The translations under genes and the position numbers were made by a program. The notes under the pieces are model-generated. The model was given only the letters and a program-made list of their open reading frames with translations, did no database searches and was not told the DNA's origin. Below, one piece after another: positions 33,871-45,625 of a stretch of 64,000 nt of DNA. Positions within the stretch are counted from its first letter, which is position 1. The number at the start of each line of letters is the position of its first letter. This DNA is from Siphonodentalium dalli (lineage: Eukaryota > Mollusca > Scaphopoda > Gadilida > Siphonodentaliidae): assembly GCA_032622095.1 (NCBI GenBank), contig CP136063.1, positions 119,806,723 through 119,870,722 on the forward strand, in the 5' to 3' direction.

Positions 33871-33935
33871 TTTTAGCTCACCTGAGACGAAGTCTCCGGT
33901 GGAGCGAAAGTCACCACTCCTCGTTCATTGGCAAA
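33871..33935 (+). repeat. Truncated TTTAGCTCACC repeat start, copy 4
   Basis: tttagctcacctgagacgaa then gtctccggtggagcgaaag and ccactcctcg, after which the match is lost. It lies immediately after copy 3 in tandem. Confidence 0.65.
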
Positions 33936-33985
33936 ATATTCCTCATTCATAAACTTGCATACATGTCGTATATAACTATATATAG

Positions 33986-34748
33986 GTTTTTTCTCCGTTA
34001 CCATCATGTCCATGCTAATATAACATCGGGCGTTTGAATTGTCAGGTATTCCTTGCTCGACATATTTTAACACATTCTTATATTTATGTAATCAAATAAA
34101 ATTGAATGGCATGATTACGCAGATCTTATTTTTTAGATACACAGAATTGTGTGCACCAGCATAGATCAATGATATAGGTTTACTGGAAACACATACACAT
34201 TCAAAGTACATGGGACTGCATGTAGTTTCAAATAATAGTTAATATGTTTCCAGCGAAGTTAGAAATTCAAACAAACACGTTTGTGTCACATATTATTAAA
34301 AATTTAGTGTGTATCAACGATTCGCAATATTTAGGAATATAAAGACCCAACATGTGTTTTCTCCGTTACCACGCCCACTGTAGTATATGTGTGTCGCATA
34401 TCACAAACGCCACATCAATATTTTCCACATGTTTTGTTTTCGAAAACGTATATATCCCCACATAAGAAATTGGTCCATGTCGTCTGTCTATACACCATAT
34501 AGAGTGATAGAGAGTGTTCGATTCGGAATATATTTTTAATTGCACGGTAATCCTAAGATATACGGGCAGCCATTGACCCTAAACATCTGGCTAGTGACGG
34601 CTCGAATCATGAGTATTTTATAAAATTGCATGCATGTGACTATAGCCACCATTGTGTATTGATTGTGACAATATAAAACTGTTGCCACATGTTTAAATGG
34701 ACTGTACGTACCCATATGCTACCTTTTCGGGTTGGTAACGGAGAAAAC
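33986..34748. promoter_or_regulatory. Three more GTTTTCTCCGTTACC words (cluster 2)
   Basis: Plus-strand words are at 33989-34003 (as TTTTCTCCGTTACCA preceded by extra T's) and 34356-34371; a minus-strand copy (TGGTAACGGAGAAAAC) is at 34733-34748. The flanks are unrelated to one another. Between them is AT-rich DNA with no gene seen. Confidence 0.6.
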
Positions 34749-35815
34749 ATGCATAAAAGTGCCTATACCGTTTTCATGGCAGCTGAAAAATAGAAACATG
34801 ATCCTCCGGTGCTCATTTTAACGTGACACATTCCACACATACTATATTTTCATATTATGATGATGATAACCGGCATATCGAAAATTTATTTTTCGATTTG
34901 ATTGCAAACTACATGTCGATTTAAGGAATTTTAGGCCATATAGCCTATAGGCTACCGTATACTGGGGGCGTGTAAATTAACGTATTCCAGGCGGCACGTG
35001 ACATGGCGTTCCGTCCCCAAAGAGCAGAACCAGATTATAATACATATTACTCCGCAACGTCGTAGTTTATGTAGACACAATAATATAACTGTCCCTTGAT
35101 CGAAATTTGCCGGCGGTTATCGTTGCCCATGACTACACAAGACATTTATTAACTACCTTGCAACAGGATGATTTCCCAGGCGGGCAAAATAAAGATATCT
35201 AATCATTAACTAGATTTCTTTTTGAACGGGATGTTCATCTACTTAACGATGAGGGCAACAGCGTGCATTGTTTGAAGAGCATCATACTGTCCAGACATCA
35301 GATTACCCATGTAGTAATTTCTTAATTGCGTTTGTCAAAGTCTGTGGGTGGGAATTGGTCGATAAGTATAAATACCTATACTTATGCAGTGACTTACGTG
35401 GACAACTGTCCGGAGGAGACATTCTGCTGGTGGATAAAATAACAACACTATCACCCTTACATATATGTGGTGTATATATGGCCATTAAAAGGTGTATACC
35501 GAAGTGTCAGAATTCATGTACAGTTTCAACCACACTCACTGATAGCAGTTCCGATATACGCGTTATTATTATCACCACCATATCAGCATACATGTAACAA
35601 CGAATATATCAAATTGACGTAACCGCCAAATACCGATGAATATGCCCCAACATTCTCGGGGTTTTTCGTTATTTATGGTGGATAATTGTATACCTCTATA
35701 TCTGTCAATGCTATCACAAATACGTGAAAAATAATATATATTGACAGTGTTTGTTTATTCGTGGGCTATCCGCTCTGAGTTATAGAAAGCTTCTATGGAG
35801 CCCTGCAGGAGTACA
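34749..35815. other. No recognisable feature
   Basis: A 109-codon frame (35268-35597, +) has no motif I know and an unconvincing composition. Nothing else was noted. Confidence 0.35.
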
Positions 35816-35819
35816 ATTT

Positions 35820-35985
35820 ATTATACACTCTTAAAATTATTGGTCTCAAAGGGAAATTTATCAATACCCTTTGATCTTGATCAAAACCCATTGATTTTGA
35901 CCCAGCTATTCTGGTTTTGATCAATACCAATTGGTTTTGAGCCAATCGTTCTGGGTTTGATCAAATTTATCTTTTTCGAATAACC
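35820..35985 (+). repeat. TACACTCT element with gatcaatacc internal repeats
   Basis: Opens tatacactcttaaaattatt and contains alternating phrases gatcaaaacccattgatttt, gatcaataccaattggtttt and ttctgggtttgatcaa. The opening resembles the start of 36767, so both may belong to the same class of short ACACTCTAAA repeats. Confidence 0.5.
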
Positions 35986-36600
35986 GATATTTGCGTTTAA
36001 ATACCATTCGTGTTTTGAAGAAATAATTTGTGACTTCAATATATGTTATCCGTATCTGTTATGCAAATAATTTCATGCAGCCAGAACATGGAATTTCTCG
36101 AAATATCTGTTGGGTTACACGTAACAACCTGCCTATGCTCTCTTTCTTAATTGGGAACCCTGTTTCTTTGTCGCTAAGGTTTTTTGGCGATGGTCAAATA
36201 ACATACAGAAGACTCCAAGCTCATATGAAGATTTGTCTTATAGCGGACTGTCGGGTGGAGGTGTCTGGAAAACAAATTTCGGTAAGTCATATCTTTGTCT
36301 TATTTTCATACTTTATCAGCAGACTTAAAGCGACAAATAATTAGCAGTTTGTGTTGGTAATTCCACCTTTATATCTACGCCATTGTCATTTCCAGCTTAC
36401 ACTAGGTGAATACACCACGCAGTACATAAACGTACGCGCATTATAAATGTAGGGCTTGAACATTCATATCACGATTTAGTTGACATATATGTGCAAGGAC
36501 CTACAGAAAATCTTTCATCGGAGATGTTCTTTGAGAAGAAGCGATCAACCTGGACAAAATAAAACAATTAATCTGAATTAATTCTAAAATGCATAGTATA

Positions 36601-36731
36601 TACAGTAATGCCCTAAATAATCGACTCCTTAACCACAGCATAATTATGGGTAACTTTTCAGGATTTAGTCCTGAAAAGTTACCCATAATTATGCTGTGGT
36701 TAAGGAGTCGATTATTTAGGGCATTACTGTA
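36601..36731. repeat. Perfect inverted repeat: 63-bp arms, 5-nt loop
   Basis: Left arm 36601-36663 (tacagtaatgccctaaataa ... ttttcagga), loop tttag, right arm 36669-36731, with no mismatch found on base-by-base comparison. Two near-identical 60-70-codon frames on opposite strands are mirror translations of the arms. It may be a foldback element, a snap-back duplication or a long hairpin RNA source. Confidence 0.9.
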
Positions 36732-36764
36732 CATGCACCACGAATCGTGTGCATATTGTATTAA

Positions 36765-36900
36765 TTATACACTCTAAATCGCGTTGGGTAAAATTTAACC
36801 CAACACAATGGTGCATATAGCAACATGCGAACGTTGGGTAAATTTTACTTAATGTTGGGCAATTTTTTTGTACCCGAACATTTGGGTGAATAATTACTTA
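36765..36900 (+). repeat. ACACTCTAAA / GTTGGGT repeat
   Basis: tatacactctaaatcg, then gttgggtaaaatttaaccca (a self-complementary core), then gttgggtaaattttac and atgttgggcaattt. This layout is familiar from short repeats in fish and bivalve genomes (from memory). Confidence 0.55.
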
Positions 36901-38630
36901 AAGATGCATAATCCACATTGACGCTCCCATATTACTATTTATCCCGCAGGGTCGTAACACAACAAAGACAGGTCTGTCTGATTGACTACCTTTATTTAAT
37001 GAATTATTAATCAAAAAGGTAGTCGTGAAATTATTGGTAGGATGTTCACTGTCCATTTATCCATTTCTTGCTTCGCGTCTTCCTTTTTTGGCCCACAATG
37101 CGCCATGGCCACAAGCAAACAAGCGGAGTCCGTGGGAACCCGGACCTGAAACGAGACACTAGACCCCCTGGTTAGTGATGTCTGCTGGTCAGTGCCAAGC
37201 GAATGCCGCAGGATCACAAAACAAACAAACAAAAAAGGGGGAGGGTGGGGGGGGGGTAATTTCAAACAAAAACATGCTTTCCCCAATTTTCGAATCTTGC
37301 GAAAAGACCTTGGCCCTCTCACGACTTGCTCGCGTGCCTCCGGCGATATATAGTTCCGCTCTCCCGATTTACTGAGAACGATCAGCGCCCTGGTTATATA
37401 TTATATTACCCTGATGCTGCTGAGAGTTTTTGGTAACATTGCGAATAAATTACCAGGCAGATGTTTACTTATTAAATCTTATTAATGATCATATAGTACT
37501 GCATGTTAATCCCACCAATGGAATTTGTGTATCGATCCGCATGATCCATCAAATCTTTATTTAGCAACTGACCCAATCGGGCACGTGATCTTGTTTTGGT
37601 TCTATTCTTAGTTTTGGTAAACAACTGCAAACGTGTCTCGCTAGCTGTCATGTTTTAGCGACCCGACGGGATAAATGCGGTCGCTGTGCGACGCTCGTTT
37701 TCTTTGGCATCGGGGGTAAAAATTATTTGATGTGAGTCGAGGAACCCACCCCTCAAAGTTCAGCGTGATCAGATATCGATTTTTGACATTTGTTATTTCT
37801 CGAAATGTGTACTTATTTGTTGCAGCCAAACCATTGCGGATGAAGATGGATAACTCTAAAATCAAGTGGTAATGCGGCCAAATTTCGTGATACTTAACTG
37901 ATAATACGGCCATATTTCGTTGAATATGTTGAAAAATAATACGTTTTGGAAAATCGTATGCCACAATTAACAAGGTTAACTAATGGTAGGGGATTTACTA
38001 CCACTAACTTTGAGTTAAAAATAACTATTTTCGCGACAGTATATTCAGATATATCTAGAAAAAAGCATAGCTCATTTATTTTGATGGACAAATTATTTAT
38101 TCCAAGGTGGGAATTGCCTAAATTATACTAAACTACATGGAGTCACGGGGTTGCTCGGTTAGTATTCGAGTTGTTTCAGCCTTGACATATGCCTTTGAGT
38201 ATTGTGTGTAATCCTTTCACTTATGTCTCAGTTCTAATCCGATTTTTTTAATTTGGTCATCAATTAGGGGAGGGGAGCTTTTCTACGTTGAAATACCAAT
38301 TGTTCGTCCTACTGCCTATATTTCACTTATAAACAATAAAATATGGCATCAAGCGTGGTAACCTCGACGATGCTTGTAAAATACACATATTCTAGGTTGC
38401 ATGTGCATGAAAGCACGTCACCCAATTCACCACCCTGGAGTGACACCGTGACCAAACAGTCTGAGTTAGTTATGTCATCACAACCCGCAGCCAAGTGTTG
38501 ATTTTTATGAAGTCAGCTGCATTCGCATTTGTGGTTTTCTATTTTCGAGTTCATTGCATTGATCGCAGAAAGGGCAACGTTTCATTATGTGGGCTTCGGA
38601 ATAATTGTAGCGACTGAAACGGCGACAAAT
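36901..38630. other. No recognisable gene; one G-rich patch
   Basis: Includes aaaaaagggggagggtgggg near 37230 and a 110-codon minus frame (37641-37973) with no motif I know. No RNA gene seen. Confidence 0.35.
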
Positions 38631-38836
38631 TTCAAAATAATTTGATAACCAGTCCAAATTGTGCTTGTGGTTACAAGAATATCGATCACTATTTTTGGAC
38701 AGAAAAACAAGCAGGAACTGGACTGCATGTAGTACACATCGAACAGCTACGATTTGGATCAATCCTTGTTACCAATAAACAAATATTATTTGATAGTCAG
38801 CTGTTCAAAACTATATCATATTATCGAAACGAATAA
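38627..38836 (+). pseudogene. LINE ORF2 C-terminal fragment (CR1-like group)
   Basis: Frame 38642-38836 reads ITSPNCACGYKNIDHYFW, matching the zinc motif of LINE ends (SP-C-CG---ED--H-F), then EQLRFGSILVTNKQILFD and a terminal SQLFKTISYYRNE. The usual second cysteine after HYFF is lost. It resembles the 23.02-23.55 kb fragment in layout. Confidence 0.6.
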
Positions 38837-38989
38837 AAACCGAAACCGTCATCACATTCAAGACTTTTACGAAAATATGTTTGTCAGTTTTGATTGAGCG
38901 AAGACGATGCAGAGGGTTAAATTAATCGGTTAATCACTCCACCACACATAGAAACCACCGACTCAGGAAATACACATAATTACACGAGT

Positions 38990-39122
38990 GGACGTGTTAA
39001 TGGGTTTGTTGATATGGCACGAGTGTTAGCGCGGAAGTATAGAACGAGTTGCACAGCCTCGAGTTATATTCTTCCGCGATGGCATAATTGCCGTATCAAC
39101 ACACACATTAACGCACATGCCG
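38990..39122. repeat. Imperfect foldback repeat
   Basis: gtgttaatgggtttgttgat, then atggca, then gcggaagtata on the left pairs with tatattcttccgcg, tgccgtatcaacacacac, attaac on the right, with arms of roughly 55-60 bp and a few mismatches. Probably a foldback-type short element. Confidence 0.65.
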
Positions 39123-41407
39123 TTCTGTGTTTATTACACGTCACCGTCCTAGAATCCAGGCATTAAAAGTCATGCATGTATGTCTTTTGACGTCGACGAC
39201 ATGCGTATACAGAACATATGTTCCGTTCGGATTTCTAAATATGGAACAGCAATAACACTGTACTTCTATAGGAACTAGCTTGTAATAAAGACACTGACAG
39301 ACTAAACGTTCCCACCATGCAGTTACGCGAATCAAGCTACCTTCCCAGTGTATGGATCACAAATCCGCACTTATCGGATTAGCAATGTCGTCATCGCTGG
39401 ACGGCTTATGTTTGCTCATTGCGCTATGGACTTTACCAACTGAACCACCGGTGCCCCGAGTACAATTGATCCATTGTTATCGGCGCTCAGATTGAATTCC
39501 AGACCATTTGCATGCTTCGATCGCCCGAAGGTACAACCGACTTCTGTGATTGAATACTCTCCATTGCAAATAAGGCTAAACTATAATTCTGATGCAAATT
39601 TCAACTATACTAAACACCCATCTATCATCATCTCGCGGGGATTTGGAGCCATTTAAGGATAGTCTTACGTTGTTCTCTCGTAGTTGACTGTTCTGTCCTG
39701 ATACTAGGCTCCGGGCGTTGGAACTAATAGATAGAAAATCGGTGTAATATCAGGAACTAAATGGTAAATGGGTCGACGCAAAAAATAGCTGATATGTTTG
39801 GAATAACATAGACGCACGGGAACCATATGACGTAGGCATATGAACGTAAGGGATGTGCTGTTATAATATGAAATGGAGACATGACTACACGAGAAAGCCC
39901 GCGAGCTAACATTTCTATGATGTTCGATACAAAGAGGAACGACGACTATATAATATTGTAGTAGAGCTGATTTCCGGGTTGTATATTCTCAAGAAGACAG
40001 ATCAGAGTCGGAGAATTAGTCATTTTAATGTGTACATGGATCAGCAGATTTAACAGCAGCAACAATATATATATATATATATATACATATACCATCCGTC
40101 TATAGCATAACAATCGCCGGACCGCATAGCATGCAGCCCGACGGGTAAACATGTCAGACAGCAACATCTTCCAAATTCGAATCGTGTATGTATCGAAAAT
40201 TATCGTAGCTTTTTATCCATGTGTGTTTGAGAGTTGCCAGCTTACAAATAATGCTATATAGAGGCATGATTGAACTCTATTTGCGTGATTAGCGTAACCA
40301 TACACACGGTAGAATTGAATAGGACTGTAATTAATGCCGCAATATTTAAACCATGCGGATATATTTGACAACGACCGTTATAATATGCCAGATCTTGAAC
40401 GAATATGTGCAAAGCGTGGGAAATTACACGCTTGTGAGCTTATGAAGGACTGACAACGGAGAAATGTGATAAGTGAAATTTGCACCCTGAAAACAAGAAA
40501 TAAATAGTATAAAATATATAACATGAGAAATTTCACAATATCATAATATGCAGGTAATTATGTAGTAGTTTGAAACGGGTGACATATACTAAGATTCCAT
40601 TGCCCATAAATAGGCATAATTATATAGAAGCTTGTAACGCGATCCACGACTCTACACCATATCAGGAATAGACTGAACTCTTGTTGTTATTTCATATTGA
40701 GAAAAACTCAGCTTTGAATCGGCAGCTCTAGTTTAAACTTGGTTTTATTCTAAACCTGGCTTTATTCCAGTTTAAACTAGGTTTTAGTATATAGGAGTAA
40801 ACTCGGTGTAAGTGGAGATAAACATATAGTTTTAGTCCAGATAAACCCATGCAGTTTTCTGATAAACTCCGTGTTAGATTCTGATCTCGCTCGCATTTAA
40901 AACCTATATTTTTATTGTCGGGATTAAAATTATGAAAAAAATAATCATTAATCTTGTGCGGTCATTTGACTATATATTCATCAGAGGTCAGTTAGCTTTG
41001 ACTGATTTATACATATTCGTCTATTTTCGGAAATATACTGGAATATACTGGAATGCTTATTTGAAATATATTCAGAGTAAAACCACTATATACCCCATGT
41101 TTTACTTAACACCGAGTCAGTCATGTTTTATTATTTGGTCGAACTTATTCGCCCAGCATATATTTATAATGCGTGTGTTCTTACATGTATGGGAGGTTTT
41201 AAATGGACTTGTGCGGCATTACATGTTACTGCCATGCTATCACAGATATTATCGATGGGTGCACATGTTTTCATGCTGATCTGTTATCTCTATATGTCAA
41301 GGGCAAACATTTCAAAACACAATGTCAATTGATTCAGGAATCATGAACTGCATGGGAGCTCCCGGTCCCCCCTCGTTGTCAGCATCGGTGATAGCTCCCT
41401 GTGATGA

Positions 41408-41408
<1 letters not shown>
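39123..41408. other. No recognisable gene; TA run and ttaaac-rich patch
   Basis: A TA microsatellite lies at about 40064-40090. 40725-40870 repeats phrases such as agtttaaacttggttttatt and aaactaggtttta. Frames up to 115 codons (40932-41279) show no motif. Confidence 0.4.

Positions 41409-41437
<29 letters not shown>
41409..41437. repeat. Homopolymer of 29 C
   Basis: Uninterrupted C run. Such a tract is prone to length variation and to polymerase or assembly error. Confidence 0.95.
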
Positions 41438-41438
<1 letters not shown>

Positions 41439-41497
41439 TCCATATGCCATCCTCTATATATACACGTATCTAAACCATAATCACAATATCTTGCTTG

Positions 41498-41960
41498 CAA
41501 AAATGGAACATTATGGAATTAGAGGCATGGGAAACGAAGGTTTCGAAGCTACCTCAATGAGAGACGACAATATGTCGAATTCAATGGAAGCAAGTCAAAT
41601 CTCCTTAAAACTTTTTGTGGGGTTCCCCAGGGATCCTTACTTGGGCCCATCATTTTTCTCATCTGTGTGAACGATATGTCAGACGCAACTTCTATGGAAC
41701 TACTATAATATGCCGACGATACAACCCGTATATATGGCCAGTGGAACAAAATAATGACGCGTTAATCAAAAGTTATGTCAATAACGAATTAAGAAATAAA
41801 TTTATATCACTGGCGTTGCTGCAACAAACTAGCCATTAATGGTAACAAGAGCAATAATATGTTCTTGCATCCATAAAGCAATGATAAAAAATGGAATACA
41901 ACAATTGGATTGGAAGAAACGGAGCCGAACTTCGACGGACGGAAATTCCCCCAACCCACA
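41498..41960 (+). pseudogene. LINE reverse transcriptase core, broken
   Basis: Frames shift once near 41545: MEHYGIRGMGNEG then FRSYLNERRQYVEFNGSK, then CGVPQGSLLGPIIFLICVND (motif B region, 41614-41675) and, after an in-frame TAA, YADDTTRIYG (catalytic YADD kept, about 41709-41740). Further on NNDALIKS and, in another frame, LAINGNKSNNMFLHP agree with the downstream part of such enzymes. Closest in style to CR1/Jockey-type LINEs. The 5' part is missing; the element begins just after the C29 tract and an unrelated stretch. Confidence 0.8.
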
Positions 41961-42288
41961 CACACATGCCGTATTTATAATTATGTGCGTTAAATACTTA
42001 ATAGAACATTCACAAACCTCACTCATATTTCACCTACTCGGTTCCACCAACACTTGGATATACATGTACAACAAAATAGTCATTCCATTATATTGATCAA
42101 GTATGTACATGTGAACCACCTTTCGTATCATCGCCCTAATCAATCATTGAAATATACAGTCTGTATGCACACGATGAATGTGACCCCACACAATCAAATT
42201 AATTCGGCCGTCGAAATCCCATGATCTGTTACCACATTCAGGGGCGATGGTAAAGACGTTCTAAAAACCCTACATTAAAGTGGTGACG

Positions 42289-42453
42289 CTCTTATATCAG
42301 GCAGTTGAAATGACGATGGCCGATGTTGCAGAAAATCAGCTAACCAACGCTGGTAAAGGGTCACCCGTTAATCACGTGCATGGGACCAATCCGTGTTGTT
42401 TCGGACATATCTTTTCACATTCAACATGTTTAATGGCGATCAGTGTATATTAA
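42289..42453 (+). pseudogene. Possible Ty3/gypsy gag zinc-knuckle fragment
   Basis: One frame reads LYQAVEMTMADVAENQL ... VNHVHGTNPCCFGHIFSHST, then C and a stop at 42451. Mollusc gypsy elements carry a segment of the form A-EM----------V--V----PC-RCG--HS---C. Here one cysteine-glycine step is disturbed. This is a weak, short match and no pol, protease or LTR was found nearby. Confidence 0.35.
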
Positions 42454-42839
42454 TCACACTGTTGGCGTGGCTAACGGGCTATTGTGTCCACTGTCCAATC
42501 GCTGTCAGCGCACGGATTGTGCGTCGTGGTGAACGCACGTTCAACGCCGCAATTCCAGTTGATCGCATTATGTGGGATCAATTGTCACCTAAGTCGGTCA
42601 GAGCACGCGAATTATCCTTTACCAGAATAAATCTCGTCTTCAACTCGATTGATTCTGATAAAGAACGATTCTTGTGCTCTAACCCTTACTAAAACAAAGA
42701 AATCAAATAAAATAAAATAAAAACGTAAGTGCATGGTTTAATGGACACTGACAGTGTCATGACACGAACACGGAATTAAGATCTTTAGGGAACAAATATT
42801 ACAGTTCAACCCTAAAAACTTATCCGTAAGACAATCTTT
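42454..42839. other. No recognisable feature
   Basis: The 99-codon frame 42393-42692 overlaps the possible gag fragment in another phase and has no motif. Confidence 0.35.
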
Positions 42840-44785
42840 CACTCATTAAAAAAAGAATATGACAAACTAATATAACATTTTAAATTTGAATTCGCTCAAA
42901 ATCTTGTCAATGCAATAAATAATCATGGAGATAAAAATTCGATGTCTTTTTGGCAAAAAAATGAATAAATACAGGAAAATCCTATAATTCTGGACGAATG
43001 GAAAAATTACATAACTGAGCTTTACGACAAGCGCGATGATAAACCAGCACATCTACTGGAAGTTGAATCCGAACATTATATCTAAATACCTTAGATTTTC
43101 ATTTCAGGTGTTAAGAAGTTATTCACACTTAAGTTTAACAAGCAGCCTGGCATATACCTCATTTGGCAGCAATGTATTTTATACAGAAAAATGACGATTA
43201 AATAAGTGTAAGATTTATAGATGTCTATGTTTAACCAGCTCTCTGGGAAAACTAGTCACATCAATTATACAGATATAAGAGACAATATGACTATTTACAG
43301 AAAGATAATTTATTGAACAAGTTCCAATCAGGATTCAGACCAAATGAACAAGTGACTACGTTTATACATTAAAATCAATTACCAACAAATATCAGACTAA
43401 AAAGCCTATTTTTTGCTGTTTCATAGATTTTTCGAAGGCATTTGACTGTCTATTCAGACAAGTACTATTTGAGAAAATACTAAGACTTGGTGGCAATTGT
43501 TATAATATAATTAAGATCATGTATTATCAACCAGAGTTTATGGTGAAAAGGTTGCCTTAATTCAGAAGCAGCATTGCTTTAAGATGTGTCAGGCGAGGGC
43601 TAAGGAGGCATGGCATTAGCCATCTTCTCTTCAATATATTCACAAACGATTTACCTGATATTTTTCATTTCCAAAATACACACAGTGTAAAGTTGAAAAC
43701 TACCCAATCTAATTTAATAATGTATGCATATGACTTTGTACCATTATCAGATAGCGAGAGTTGCCTCCAATCCTGCCTGGATTCTTGGGAAGGCTATTGT
43801 GATAAATAGAAGCTAACAGTCAATACTGACAAAACAAAAACCGTTAATTTCAGTAAAACTACAAAGATTATTCACAATTCAAATTCACAATTTCTCACAA
43901 GCAAATAGAGATGGCAGACTGCTATAAATTTCTTGGGACAGTGGTTGACTACAACTGCAGTGTTAAACAAGCATCACATAATATGGAAGACAAGGCTTTG
44001 AAAGCCAGCTTTTCTTAGAAAGCAAAAATATTAGACTTCAATATGCATGATACACATCTACCGACGAATCTTTTTGATTTACTTAATCGGCCCATCTTCA
44101 TCTATAATTCAGATATATGGATAGCAGATTTCAGAGAAGGGCCTCATTAGTGATTAAATCCCATTTGAAAAATAATTCATACCATATTCTGTAAATATAT
44201 TCTTGGAATCAGAAACATTCTGATAACATTACAAGTAGGAACGAACTTGGTAGACACCCAGTGTTCATGTTTATAATCAAACACGCACTGAAAAGACTGG
44301 GAAAGCTCCCATCACATCGATTTCTACGTAACATACGACTTAGATAAATAATTACAAAATAAAATAGATTATATGAGAACAAGTATCCCAAAACATGGTA
44401 TACATGTGTCAACACTATAATGATAAAATACAATATTAATGCATCACAACTAGGGGAAAATAGCATGGATAAGTTATTAATTACAAGCTACGAACAACAC
44501 TTTAATTATATAGTACTGCAAATAAAGACAAAGACAACAAACAACTATTTGGCAACATTTATTCAAAATGTCACAAATATTTTACCCAAATATAATACCA
44601 AGTATTTGACAGCCATGAGAGTTAGTGCTCATAAGTTAGCTATTGAAATCGAAAGATACAAATACCCAAGGCCTGACAGAGATGATAGAATGAGTTCACA
44701 CTGTAACACGAAAGAAGACAAACACTTTATTCTACATTGTAATATACTGAACAAAGAAATGCCAATTTTAAAGAAGCTTGAATAA
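42840..44785 (+). pseudogene. LINE ORF2 remnant, linker through C-terminus
   Basis: Pieces in order: SFWQKNE and LDEWKNYITELYDKRDDKPA (42930-43060, pre-RT linker), SLGKLVTSI (about 43236), LLNKFQSGFRPNEQ (43312-43354), FCCFIDFSKAFDCLFRQVL (motif A, about 43413-43470), HLLFNIFTNDLPDIF (43620-43665), LIMYAYDFVPLSDSESCLQS (about 43712-43780; the catalytic YADD has become YAYD), KLTVNTDKTKTVNFSK. The final frame 44420-44785 gives AMRVSAHKLAIEIERYKYPR and CNTKEDKHFILHC, the terminal zinc motif. Many stops and frameshifts. Related in style to the minus-strand LINE at 47.1-50 kb. The TTTAGCTCAACTTT repeat starts about 30 bp after its stop. Confidence 0.85.
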
Positions 44786-44815
44786 TTAACGTCAATGAGC
44801 TCATGGCATCCCATT

Positions 44816-45625
44816 TTTAGCTCAACTTTACTTTGTAAAGTTTGAGCTATTGCCGTGGGTTGGAGTCCGTCGTCCGTCCGTCAATAATTTCCCTTGACTC
44901 ACCCTAAAGGCCGCATCCCTTATCCGACCATCACCAACTTTATATGGATCTTCGGGTGACATCGAGATGGGAGCCATCGAATTTTTCTTAAATGTTTTGA
45001 CAATTTACAGTCATGTTTAGGATCACCTCTAGATGGGAGATATCAAATTTGACCGATTTCGATGAAAACATGGCCGCCGTCCGCCTTTTTTGATTTTATT
45101 CTTTGCACGACTAAATCATTAGGCACACCCTACAGGCGACATCCCTCATCCAATCGTCACCAAACTTCATATGGATCTTCGGGGATGATCTCTAGGTGGG
45201 AGCCATCGATTATTTCCGAAATTCGTTAAATAACATGGCTGTCAGCGGCCATTTTTTATTTTACTTTTTGCCTGACAAAATCCTTCGGCACACCCGACAG
45301 GTCACACCCCCACCCAACCGTCACCAAACTGCATATGAATCTTCAGGGTGTCTTCTAGATTGGAGATATCGATTATTTCCGAAATTCGTTATAAAAGATG
45401 GCTGCCAGCAGCCATCTTGGATTTCAAATTTGAATTCATCCGCACACCCTGCAGTCCACATTTGTTGGTGAAATGTTTCAAATGAAAACAATTTCATCTA
45501 CACAATAAAAGACCTTTGTGTAACTTTTTGGATTTCTTTCTTTATGGTTCTATTCATTGCTTAGCAAAAAATAAACTCCTTCCCATGTTGAGCTACAGTG
45601 TCATTGACACTTTCATTTAAAATCT
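44816..45625 (+). repeat. TTTAGCTCAACTTT element, copy 3
   Basis: Start ttttagctcaactttacttt, then ccgtccgtcaataatttccc, units with ccctacaggcgacatccctc, gtcaccaaacttcatatgga, tcttcgggg, atggctgccagcagccatct, and the end ttgagctacagtgtcattga at about 45593-45612. It is shorter and more diverged than copies 1 and 2. Confidence 0.75.

Noticed and set aside
36030-36344. Possible exon ending in a perfect GTAAGT donor (36282-36287)
   Set aside because: No matching acceptor with a good pyrimidine tract, no protein likeness and no neighbouring exon; a single donor word is not evidence of a gene.
37641-37973. 110-codon minus frame as a host gene
   Set aside because: No recognisable motif, no splice context and no second exon found.
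42393-42692. 99-codon frame in front of the 42.8 kb LINE
   Set aside because: It overlaps the better-supported zinc-knuckle-like frame in another phase and has no motif of its own.
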